From Rhodothermaceae bacterium (GTDB taxonomy: Bacteria; Bacteroidota; Rhodothermia; Rhodothermales; Rubricoccaceae), in NCBI GenBank assembly GCA_013003465.1, contig JABDIZ010000073.1, positions 1 through 6,258 on the forward strand: a DNA stretch of 6,258 nucleotides, read 5' to 3'. Positions 1 through 5,019 of this stretch are shown here, in pieces; positions within the stretch are counted from its first letter, which is position 1; the number at the start of each line of letters is the position of its first letter. The notes under the pieces were generated by a model, which was not told the origin of the DNA, searched no databases, and was given only the letters and a program-made list of their open reading frames with translations. The position numbers were made by a program, and so were the translations under genes.

Positions 1-524
1 TTGTAGGCGAGAAGCGCCCGCAGCACGCGCCCGCCGTCCATCGGGAACGCGGGCAGCAGGTTGAAGCCCACGAGCAGCACATTGACCCAGAACAGGTTCG
101 CCCAGAAATGCCCCAGCGGCTCGCCCAGCCCCGTCGGCGCGGTGATGGACTGCCCAAGGGCGAGTAGTCCACCGCCGATCAGCAGCGCGAGCGCGACGTT
201 GACTGCTGGACCGGCGATGGCGATGAGCAGTTCCTGCGTCGGCGCCTCGGGGATACGCTGGAGCCGTGCCACGCCCCCGATGGGGTAGAGCGTGATGTCC
301 TTCGTCGGCACGTCGTAGCGCCGCGCCGTGAGCGCGTGGCCGAACTCGTGCAGCACCACGCAGCCAAAGACGGCCAGGATCAGCAGCAGCGCCGCCGCGG
401 CCGTCGCCACGCCCTGCCCGTTGACCAGGAAGAAGGCGAAGGCGCCCACGAGCAAGAGCCCGAAGGTCCAGTGCAAAAACACGTCGATCCCGGCGATGCG
501 GCCGAGGCGGAGGGAGCTACCCAT
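1..524 (-). CDS. Site-2 protease family zinc metalloprotease (M50), C-terminus cut off by window edge
   Basis: Only the first 174 residues are present; the frame is still open at base 1. The product is a polytopic membrane protein expected to cleave substrates within or beside the membrane. Hydrophobic segments are visible at about residues 19-34, 42-58, 99-123 and 143-158. The zinc motif HEFGH is at residues 59-63, and the second conserved motif NLLPAFPMDGGR at 155-166 supplies the third, aspartate ligand (D163). Only about 90 residues separate the two motifs, so there is no inserted PDZ domain. This favours the SpoIVFB/Rip3-like group over RseP. Members of that group often carry C-terminal CBS domains, but that part would lie outside the window. 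The ATG at 524 is chosen because the protein starts with the family-typical pattern (GSSLRLGRIAGIDVFLHW). No Shine-Dalgarno sequence is visible. The substrate is unknown. The family assignment is firm. Confidence 0.93.
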   Translation of the reverse strand, partial: MGSSLRLGRIAGIDVFLHWTFGLLLVGAFAFFLVNGQGVATAAAALLLILAVFGCVVLHEFGHALTARRYDVPTKDITLYPIGGVARLQRIPEAPTQELLIAIAGPAVNVALALLIGGGLLALGQSITAPTGLGEPLGHFWANLFWVNVLLVGFNLLPAFPMDGGRVLRALLAY

Positions 525-599
525 GCGCGTATGGAGGAGTCAGGGAGAGCCGTTCAACCCGCTGCGCGCGAATCCGCTCCCGCACTGGTCTCCCCTTCG

Positions 600-701
600 T
601 CAGCCCGGACTTGACTGGGGATCTCCTGCGCCATTGCCAATCCACAGAGCGGAGAGGGGCTTCGCCGCTACTGCGCAGTCCAGCTTGGAGGCGGGGATGA
701 C
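600..701. repeat. Palindromic REP/MITE-like intergenic sequence
   Basis: The gap 525-715 has no credible gene. Within it, the left end GTCAGCCCGGACT (600-612) and the reverse complement of the right end, GTCATCCCCGCCT, match at 10 of 13 positions, so the two ends form an imperfect terminal inverted repeat. Inside lie a hairpin at 648-669 (AGCGG...CCGCT with further pairs) and the perfect palindrome ACTGCGCAGT at 670-679. Edges of the type GTCATCCCCGCC and CAAGTCCGGGCTGAC resemble dispersed intergenic repeats known from many bacteria. No second copy lies in this window, so calling it a repeat family member is inference. It could also be a weak, T-tract-free terminator region for the upstream gene. 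Confidence 0.4.
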
Positions 702-715
702 ACCGTACCGGGGCC

Positions 716-1696
716 TTAGCGCCACTCGAACTCCACGAGGACCGGCAAGTGGTCCGACACCCGCCGGGCGTCGCGGAGCGTCGGAAAGCGACCGGAGAAG
801 TCCAGCACACCGGCGCGTGTGACGGTCAGTTCGGCGGGCTCGTAGAAGACGTTGTCATACTCGCTCGCGAGGTGCTCTCCGGCAGGCGTCCGCACCGTCT
901 TGTACGTCGTCCTCTGATCGGCGAGGGCTGCCCGAAAGCCCGACGCGCGCAGATTGTCGAACGCGCTCCGATCAGCGGGCAGATTGAAATCACCCGCGAC
1001 GACAAGATCGGCCTCGGGGTAGCGCTCGTGCAAACGGACGAGCTGGACGTTCTCCTGCGCCGGGTTCTTGCTCGTCGGCACAGCATGGAAGGAGGCCACG
1101 AGGATGGGCTCGGTTCGGGTGCTGCCGGTGCGGACGAACGTGCACAGAAACGGCTCGCGGTCTATCGAACCCGCGAGGGACACTTCGAGCGTGCAGACCC
1201 CTTCAGTGCGGACGCGGTCGGAGCGCCAGACGTAGGCGTAGCGCTCGGAGCCTCCCTCGCCCGTCGTCGGGTTGGAAACCGTCCAGTCCCAGTCGCCGCC
1301 GCGCTGCTCCAGCGCCGCCACGAGGCGCACAATGGCATCGGATCCGGCATCCGAGGTGCTGACCTCCTGAATCGCTACGATATCGGCCGCCGGGGCCAGC
1401 ACATCGGCCATTACGCCGATCTCGGTGGCGTCTTTCGAGCGGCCCATGTTGGCGATGTTCCACTGCACGAACCGGAGCCCACTCGGCTCCGCAAACGAAC
1501 CCGCGACCTGCGGCCCACTCGACCGGTCATCGTCGCCGCTCGGCGACATCATCAACAACACCAGAAGCACGCTGAGAACCATTACGACCAGACCGAGAAG
1601 GAGAAACGCTTTCCCCGCGCCGCCTTTGCGCGGCGCGTGCGACCGACGAGCCGGACGCTCGTGCCGCTGGGGATCTGATGAGAAACGACGGGCCAT
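716..1696 (-). CDS. Membrane-anchored endonuclease/exonuclease/phosphatase (DNase I-fold) protein
   Basis: 326 residues. The tail (1-29) is rich in arginine and lysine, and a single hydrophobic segment at about 30-50 follows. No cleavage site or lipobox is seen, so it is probably a signal anchor leaving the catalytic domain outside the cytoplasm. The EEP fold runs from about 73 to 326 with its motifs in order: QWN (N80), IQE (E111), SFH (H204), GDFN (D236, N238), YDN (D281) and SDH (D315, H316). These residues bind metal and cut phosphodiester or phosphate-ester bonds in DNase I, sphingomyelinases and inositol phosphatases, so the chemistry is likely but the substrate (DNA, lipid or other) cannot be read. 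C168 and C185 could form a disulfide. The ATG at 1696 is preferred over a TTG five codons upstream, because GGCAGG lies about seven bases before it and a TATCTTG element sits upstream. Confidence 0.9.
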   Translation of the reverse strand: MARRFSSDPQRHERPARRSHAPRKGGAGKAFLLLGLVVMVLSVLLVLLMMSPSGDDDRSSGPQVAGSFAEPSGLRFVQWNIANMGRSKDATEIGVMADVLAPAADIVAIQEVSTSDAGSDAIVRLVAALEQRGGDWDWTVSNPTTGEGGSERYAYVWRSDRVRTEGVCTLEVSLAGSIDREPFLCTFVRTGSTRTEPILVASFHAVPTSKNPAQENVQLVRLHERYPEADLVVAGDFNLPADRSAFDNLRASGFRAALADQRTTYKTVRTPAGEHLASEYDNVFYEPAELTVTRAGVLDFSGRFPTLRDARRVSDHLPVLVEFEWR

Positions 1697-1718
1697 GAAG
1701 CTACCTGCCAACCGGTGT

Positions 1719-1725
1719 CAAGATA
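1719..1725 (-). promoter_or_regulatory. Candidate -10 element TATCTTG upstream of the EEP gene
   Basis: TATCTTG on the minus strand ends 22-23 bases before the chosen ATG (1696) and sits just after the arsC stop codon. An identical TATCTTG lies before rpsF, and close variants precede arsC and prfA. No good -35 hexamer is visible 17 bases upstream, so the assignment rests on recurrence and position. Confidence 0.35.
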
Positions 1726-1731
1726 CCCGGC

Positions 1732-2157
1732 TCAGGCACTCTGCGGGCTCTCCTGGCCGAACGTGGTGTCGATCCATTCCCCGATCTTATCACGAACGGT
1801 GCGAAAAGCCGCCAACTTCTCGTCATCGGAGCCCTCGACGGCTGAGGGGTCGGGGAAGCTCTCGTGCAGGTTCCGCTTGCGGGCTGGGATGTAGGGACAC
1901 GCCTCGCGCGCCGAGTCGCACACCGTCACAACGTAGTCGAGCGCCTCGTCGGCAAAGGCCTCTACATGGTCTGAGGTATGCCCGCTCAAGTCAATCCCGA
2001 GTTCGCGCATGGCGGCAACCGCGAAGGGGTTGACGCCGCCGGGCGCGGTGCCTGCGCTGAGCGCGCGGTAGCGGTCGCCGTAGCGCGCGCGGAGCAGGCC
2101 TTCGGCCATCTGGCTCCGGGCCGAGTTGTGGGTGCAGACGAAGAGAACGGTGTCCAT
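1732..2157 (-). CDS. arsC: Arsenate reductase, thioredoxin-coupled (LMW tyrosine phosphatase fold)
   Basis: 141 residues. The cytoplasmic enzyme reduces arsenate to arsenite for export. The phosphatase-type P-loop CTHNSAR is at residues 8-14 (nucleophile C8, R14). The resolving cysteines C80 and C87 lie in VTVCDSAREACPYIP, and the catalytic aspartate is probably D103 in FPDPS. In the Staphylococcus pI258 enzyme the equivalent residues are C10, C82, C89 and D105, exactly two positions later, which marks this as the thioredoxin-coupled class. That C80/C87 pair argues against a plain protein tyrosine phosphatase. The ATG at 2157 is chosen over a TTG at 2184, because the extra nine residues are not part of the fold and the TTG lies inside a candidate promoter. 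No arsR, arsB or ACR3 exporter gene is adjacent, so export and regulation must be encoded elsewhere. Confidence 0.95.
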   Translation of the reverse strand: MDTVLFVCTHNSARSQMAEGLLRARYGDRYRALSAGTAPGGVNPFAVAAMRELGIDLSGHTSDHVEAFADEALDYVVTVCDSAREACPYIPARKRNLHESFPDPSAVEGSDDEKLAAFRTVRDKIGEWIDTTFGQESPQSA

Positions 2158-2182
2158 GAAGGGGCGCGGTGGGTGGAGACGC

Positions 2183-2211
2183 AAGATCGCCCGTGCTCCT
2201 CACCTGCTCAA
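2183..2211 (-). promoter_or_regulatory. Candidate arsC promoter
   Basis: On the minus strand TTGAGC (2211-2206) and GATCTT (2188-2183) are separated by exactly 17 bases, and the second box ends 25 bases before the arsC ATG. The -35 box matches four of six bases of TTGACA. The -10 box differs by one base from the TATCTT seen before other genes here. It begins 14 bases beyond the end of the CAP gene, suggesting arsC has its own promoter. No ArsR-type operator was recognised. Confidence 0.4.
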
Positions 2212-2225
2212 CCGCTCCTACCGAT

Positions 2226-2729
2226 TTAACGCGGTCTCCCGAACACCTGCGTCCAGTAGAACTCCTGCTCGGCCGCCCCGAACTCCGCGAACGACGGGTT
2301 CATGAGGTTGGCGCAATGCCCGGCGCTCTCGGCCCAGTCGGCCACGACCTCGTCAATCGTCTGCTGGCCCCGCGCGATGTTCTCGCCCACGCGGCTCCAT
2401 TCGTAGCCCTCGCGCGAAACGCGGTCGCCCACCGTGCTGCCGTCCGTGCCGATGTGGTCGAAGTGATCATGGGACGCCATATCGTCCGTGTGGGCGTCGG
2501 CGGCGCTATGGAGGCGGCCGTTCCAGACAAGCGGCGGTGCGGGCGCGAAGCGTTCGCTTCCGCACTGGCGCTCCTCGGCGCGGAGCGCGTTGACGGCGGC
2601 CAGCATCGCGCTCGATTCGGCCGACGGTGGATCCACGGCCTCGTCGTACGGGAGGAGGCTCTCGACGCCATCGCATCCCGCCAGGAGAAACGCGAAGCCG
2701 AGGGCAAGCATCAATACAGGGACAGGCAT
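2226..2729 (-). CDS. CAP (SCP/PR1) domain lipoprotein
   Basis: 167 residues. The N-terminus is a lipoprotein signal with lipobox LAGC and lipidation cysteine C19, so the mature protein is predicted to be tethered to a membrane facing outward. After a short linker a bacterial CAP domain spans about 41-163. Family positions are visible: AHTDDMA (H80), the SHDHF stretch (H87/H89), GENIA (E116) and AGHCANLMNP (H138). The histidines and glutamate line the putative metal-binding CAP cavity. C56 and C139 are placed like the cysteine pair found in many bacterial CAP proteins and probably form a disulfide. The biochemical role of bacterial CAP proteins is mostly unknown, and nothing in the neighbours defines it; the DsbD-like gene upstream could be relevant to thiol chemistry but this is speculative. 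The ATG at 2729 begins directly at the signal peptide; no Shine-Dalgarno sequence is seen. Confidence 0.92.
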   Translation of the reverse strand: MPVPVLMLALGFAFLLAGCDGVESLLPYDEAVDPPSAESSAMLAAVNALRAEERQCGSERFAPAPPLVWNGRLHSAADAHTDDMASHDHFDHIGTDGSTVGDRVSREGYEWSRVGENIARGQQTIDEVVADWAESAGHCANLMNPSFAEFGAAEQEFYWTQVFGRPR

Positions 2730-2815
2730 CGGTCCACCGGGTGTGTTCGGTGAACGATGTCGCCCTCAGGCGCTGCCGCTTAAATGCCTGGGGTCTGCGT
2801 GATGCTGCCGTTCCG

Positions 2816-3325
2816 CTACTCGGCGACGATCAGCCGCACTTCGAACGGCAGGTCGCGGGGCGGAATGCAGACTTCATCGTTACAGGCGGCGTAGCGCAGC
2901 GTGCCCGTCACCACCCGCAGCCCCGGGGGTGCCTCCGCGCTAACCTGCACCCCCTGCCAGATGCGCGCCCGGCCTTCGTGGTACCGATAGGCCTCATCGA
3001 GCACCGTGTCGTGCCCGTCGTGCGGCTCGGCTTCGCCGGGAACACTGTAGCGCACCAGACCCTCCGGCAGCGCGGCAAGGGTGAGTTGAGCCGGGTAGCC
3101 GCCGGGCGTGTCGAGCGCGTAGACGCGCCAGCCATCCAGGATCTCGCCCGTGAGCGTGATATAGGCTCGCTCGCCCGGCCAGAAGGTGTCCGTCATTTCC
3201 TCCGCCGTCGAGGGGGGACGAACAGTCGCCGTCCACGTCACCACCTCGTCGGGGATCGGCGGACCGAACTGGGCCTGGGCAGGCGCCGCAAGCAACAAGA
3301 TGAGGAGCAGAGGAAAGAGACGCAT
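2816..3325 (-). CDS. Stand-alone DsbD N-terminal (alpha-type) domain protein, exported
   Basis: 169 residues. The signal peptide is MRLFPLLLILLLAAPAQA, with likely cleavage before Q19. The rest forms a single immunoglobulin-like domain resembling the periplasmic alpha domain of thiol:disulfide interchange protein DsbD. The diagnostic end is YAACNDEVCIPPRDLPF (145-161), with the redox pair C148 and C153; the E. coli alpha domain uses C103 and C109. In full DsbD this domain receives electrons from a membrane beta domain and passes them to periplasmic thiol proteins. Here there is no membrane domain and no thioredoxin-like gamma domain, and the protein ends directly after the alpha domain. The partner must be encoded elsewhere. 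The ATG at 3325 is chosen because it begins the signal peptide; a longer reading frame upstream (to 3415) adds an unlikely leader that overlaps the rplI terminator. Confidence 0.87.
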   Translation of the reverse strand: MRLFPLLLILLLAAPAQAQFGPPIPDEVVTWTATVRPPSTAEEMTDTFWPGERAYITLTGEILDGWRVYALDTPGGYPAQLTLAALPEGLVRYSVPGEAEPHDGHDTVLDEAYRYHEGRARIWQGVQVSAEAPPGLRVVTGTLRYAACNDEVCIPPRDLPFEVRLIVAE

Positions 3326-3378
3326 GAGTCCAGAGGAGGCCGAGACAACGCAGATCGCGTGGCAACTAGCGTGCCCTG

Positions 3379-3420
3379 AAACGAAACGGGGTGCGCCGGT
3401 CGTTCCCGTGCGCACCCCGT
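3379..3420 (-). terminator. Rho-independent terminator of the rpsF-rpsR-rplI operon
   Basis: A perfect 11-bp inverted repeat, ACGGGGTGCGC (3386-3396) and GCGCACCCCGT (3410-3420), encloses a 13-base loop. In minus-strand RNA the stem is followed by UUUCGUUUC. It starts 22 bases after the rplI stop codon, as expected for an operon terminator. The plus-strand side has no T-tract. Confidence 0.85.
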
Positions 3421-3442
3421 CCTGTTCGATGATGTGGAGCTG

Positions 3443-4021
3443 TTAAAGCTCAGCGTCTTCGCTGTCCATCTCGTCGGACAGTTCTGCCTCGGCCTCCGCT
3501 TCTTCGGCGGCGGCCTCGTCCACTTCGGGCTCAGGCTCAGCGTACACTGGCTCGGGCGGTGGAGCAGGCATCGTGCCATCCTCCGTGACCACGCGGAGCT
3601 TGAGTTCAGCGTCGTGCTCGGGGTGCACCTTTACCGTGGCGCTGTAGACGCCCGTCACGCGGATCTCTTCGCCGATGATGATCTTGCGGCGGTCCACCTC
3701 GATGTTCTTCTCGGCGAGCGCCTCGGCGATCTGCTGCGTGGTGACGGTGCCGAAGAGGCGGTTCTCCTCACCGACGCGCATCCGCAACTCGAGCTCCATG
3801 CCGTCGAGGCGACCCGCGAGGGCTTCGGCGTCCTTGCGCTTCTGCTCCAGCTTGTGCGCGCGCTGGCGCGTCTCTTCCTCGTAACGGCGAACGTTGCTCT
3901 TGTTGGCGACGACGGCGAGCCCGCGCGGGATCAGGTAGTTGCGCCCGTAGCCCGGCTTGACCTCCACGACTTCCCCGGCCTGACCGAGGTTCACGAGGTC
4001 GTCCTTCAGGATGATTTTCAT
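3443..4021 (-). CDS. rplI: 50S ribosomal protein bL9 with acidic C-terminal extension
   Basis: 192 residues; bL9 usually has about 150. The N-terminal RNA-binding domain is clear: MKIILKDDLVNLGQAGEVVE, then VKPGYGRNYLIPRGLA at 21-36. A long connecting helix covers about 41-75, and the C-terminal domain ends near residue 148. L9 binds 23S rRNA near the base of the L1 stalk and helps limit frameshifting. Residues 151-192 are an extra tail: a proline-rich start (PAPPPEP), then 17 acidic residues with no lysine or arginine, ending SDEMDSEDAEL. It is the last gene of rpsF-rpsR-rplI, 80 bases after rpsR, and is followed by a strong terminator. The ATG at 4021 is fixed by the conserved N-terminus; no Shine-Dalgarno sequence is seen. 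Confidence 0.97.
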   Translation of the reverse strand: MKIILKDDLVNLGQAGEVVEVKPGYGRNYLIPRGLAVVANKSNVRRYEEETRQRAHKLEQKRKDAEALAGRLDGMELELRMRVGEENRLFGTVTTQQIAEALAEKNIEVDRRKIIIGEEIRVTGVYSATVKVHPEHDAELKLRVVTEDGTMPAPPPEPVYAEPEPEVDEAAAEEAEAEAELSDEMDSEDAEL

Positions 4022-4039
4022 GGGATTGGTCCGTTGTTC

Positions 4040-4098
4040 GTGGTCCGTAGTGCTTGAATGATGCCAGTGCCCTCAACAGACGACTGCCTACGAACCAC
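4040..4098 (-). repeat. Inverted repeat in the rpsR-rplI spacer
   Basis: On the minus strand GTGGTTCGTAG (4098-4088) can pair with CTACGGACCAC (4050-4040) over all 11 positions, with one G-U wobble, around a 37-base loop. It begins four bases after the rpsR stop codon and ends 18 bases before the rplI ATG. No T-tract follows, so it is unlikely to be a terminator. It may protect mRNA ends, mark a processing site, or be the remains of a GGTCCGT-type intergenic repeat (GGTCCGT also occurs at 4028-4034). Confidence 0.5.
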
Positions 4099-4101
4099 TG
4101 A

Positions 4102-4422
4102 CTACTTCACGTTGTCAGCGATGAAGGGGATCAGGGCGACGTGGCGGGCGCGCTTGACGGCACGCGTGAGCTGCCGCTGGAACTTGGCCGAGACGCCCGT
4201 GAGGCGCCGCGGGAACAGCTTGCCCTGGTCGTTGAGGTAGCGCTTGAGTGTCTCGACATCCTTGTAGTCGATGTACTCAATGCCTGCCTCAACGAAGGGG
4301 CACTTCGGCTTGACAAACTTGGCGCCCGGCGCGGCGGTCCGCGCGATGGGCTCGCTGGCACTGCTGGTCGTCGTAGTGGCGGTGCTGCTGGTCGTCGTAG
4401 TGGCGGTGGTTTCTTCAGCCAT
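4102..4422 (-). CDS. rpsR: 30S ribosomal protein bS18 with Thr/Ser-rich N-terminal extension
   Basis: 106 residues; bS18 usually has about 75. The conserved core runs from about 36 to the end: FVKPKCPFVEAGIEYIDYKD, then LKRYLNDQGKLFPRRLTGVS, then the basic stretch RQLTRAVKRARHVALIPF. S18 binds the 16S rRNA platform as a heterodimer with S6, whose gene lies directly upstream. Residues 1-34 are extra and of low complexity. Within them the eight-residue unit TATTTTSS occurs twice (6-21), encoded by a perfect 24-bp tandem duplication. The first ATG (4422) is used because the reading frame upstream offers no better start. A shorter protein starting nearer the core cannot be excluded, but no ATG lies between residue 1 and the core. 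The spacer from rpsF is 40 bases, indicating co-transcription. Confidence 0.96.
   Translation of the reverse strand: MAEETTATTTTSSTATTTTSSASEPIARTAAPGAKFVKPKCPFVEAGIEYIDYKDVETLKRYLNDQGKLFPRRLTGVSAKFQRQLTRAVKRARHVALIPFIADNVK
4361..4408 (-). repeat. Perfect 24-bp tandem duplication inside rpsR
   Basis: Bases 4361-4384 and 4385-4408 are identical (plus-strand unit starts CTGCTGGTCGTCG and ends GTGGCGGTG). The unit length is eight codons, so the frame is kept and copy number could change without breaking the gene. It encodes part of the Thr/Ser/Ala N-terminal extension. Confidence 0.95.
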
Positions 4423-4462
4423 GATTCAGGTCGTCTGGAGTGCGAGGAGAACGGCGATTCAC

Positions 4463-4837
4463 TTACGCCGCAGCTTCAGCTTCGGCAGGCGCGTTGGCGC
4501 GCTCGCTCTTCTGCTGGGCGTAGTGCCGCATCATCTTGGCATCGTAGCGCAGGATGAGATGGCGCATGATATCGTCGTTGATGCGCAGAGCCCGGTCGAA
4601 CTTGGCAATGAAGTCGCCGTCCTCGTGCGAGAAGTTGGCGTTGATGTAGTAGCCGTTGCGCTTCTTCTGGATGGGGTAGGCCAGGCGCTGGCTGCCCATC
4701 TCGACGACCTCCTGCACATCGCCGCCGTTCTCGCGGATAAACGCGGTCACGCGCTGGACGATGTCTTTGGTCTGTTCGTCGTTGAGTACGGGGTTGATGA
4801 TGTACATCAACTCGTACATCGGGGACTGGTTAGCCAT
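4463..4837 (-). CDS. rpsF: 30S ribosomal protein bS6
   Basis: 124 residues, within the usual range. The family is recognised from the start YELMYIINPVLNDEQTKDIV, from RLAYPIQKKRNGYYINANF (51-69), and from IAKFDRALRINDDIMRHLIL (77-96). A short alanine- and glutamate-rich tail ends it. S6 pairs with S18 and binds the central domain of 16S rRNA. It opens the rpsF-rpsR-rplI operon; the ssb gene that often lies between rpsF and rpsR in other phyla is absent. The ATG at 4837 is chosen because GGAGGGA lies just upstream and the protein begins as the family does; an ATG 14 codons earlier adds an unrelated leader. Confidence 0.97.
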   Translation of the reverse strand: MANQSPMYELMYIINPVLNDEQTKDIVQRVTAFIRENGGDVQEVVEMGSQRLAYPIQKKRNGYYINANFSHEDGDFIAKFDRALRINDDIMRHLILRYDAKMMRHYAQQKSERANAPAEAEAAA

Positions 4838-4840
4838 GAT

Positions 4841-4847
4841 TCCCTCC
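4841..4847 (-). promoter_or_regulatory. Strong Shine-Dalgarno site of rpsF
   Basis: GGAGGGA on the minus strand, with the GGAGG core five bases before the ATG at 4837. It decides the start over the upstream ATG at 4879. It is the only strong Shine-Dalgarno sequence among the genes of this window. Confidence 0.85.
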
Positions 4848-4872
4848 GGAATACGGTGTGTGATACAGCGTA

Positions 4873-4897
4873 TGCCCACGACCGAATGCCGCGGGCA
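4873..4897 (-). promoter_or_regulatory. Candidate S6:S18 autoregulatory leader hairpin
   Basis: On the minus strand TGCCCGCG and CGTGGGCA pair over eight positions (one G-U) around the nine-base loop GCATTCGGT. An alternative fold keeps a short TGC/GCA base stem, leaves CCG unpaired on the 5' side, and forms CGGC-ATTCG-GTCG as an inner hairpin. rpsF leaders in many bacteria carry a motif with a bulged CCG next to a hairpin that binds the S6:S18 complex and represses the operon. Position (36-60 bases before the ATG, just after a candidate transcription start) fits. The match is by eye only. Confidence 0.35.
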
Positions 4898-4908
4898 GGG
4901 CAGACCGG

Positions 4909-4915
4909 CAAGATA
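4909..4915 (-). promoter_or_regulatory. Candidate -10 element of the rpsF operon
   Basis: TATCTTG on the minus strand, identical to the element before the EEP gene. Initiation some seven bases downstream would give a leader of about 65 bases that includes the candidate S6:S18 hairpin. The hexamer 17 bases upstream (ACCGTC) is not a recognisable -35 box. It resembles a shortened Bacteroidota TAnnTTTG element. Confidence 0.35.
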
Positions 4916-4948
4916 GGAACCGCGAGCCGGTGGACGGTAGCCCCGAGG

Positions 4949-5019
4949 GGGTGAAGAGTTGGGAAAGGGGACCGTTGCGAGAGGGAGCTATTCCCGCGCC
5001 GCGTTTCCAACCCTCACCC
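4949..5019 (-). repeat. Long imperfect inverted repeat at the prfA 3' end
   Basis: The 5' arm (minus strand 5019-5004, GGGTGAGGGTTGGAAA) covers the prfA stop codon. It can pair with the 3' arm (4966-4949, TTTCCCAACTCTTCACCC) over 16 positions with two one-base bulges and one G-U. The 37-base loop holds a small GGGA-ATAGC-TCCC hairpin. No T-tract follows, so it is not a standard terminator; it may stabilise the prfA mRNA 3' end or attenuate read-through into rpsF. Confidence 0.5.

Noticed and set aside
648..669. Hairpin as a Rho-independent terminator after the EEP gene
   Set aside because: The stem is imperfect and no T-run follows on either strand; better explained as part of the palindromic repeat.
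328..822. Plus-strand frame covering the 525-715 gap
   Set aside because: Starts inside the metalloprotease gene, ends inside the EEP gene, and is low-complexity Arg/Pro/Ser; no family resemblance.
749..1678. 309-codon plus-strand open frame opposite the EEP gene
   Set aside because: The minus frame has every EEP motif in order; the plus frame is an arginine-rich shadow without a domain or start signal.
2158..2184. TTG start for arsC at 2184
   Set aside because: Would overlap the candidate -10 box and add nine proline/arginine-rich residues before the fold's first strand.
3326..3415. Longer N-terminus for the DsbD-like protein (start at 3415)
   Set aside because: The added 30 residues would be read through the rplI terminator stem and would bury the signal peptide internally.
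3434..4057. 207-codon plus-strand open frame opposite rplI
   Set aside because: Lies wholly over the unmistakable L9 gene and its terminator side; shadow.
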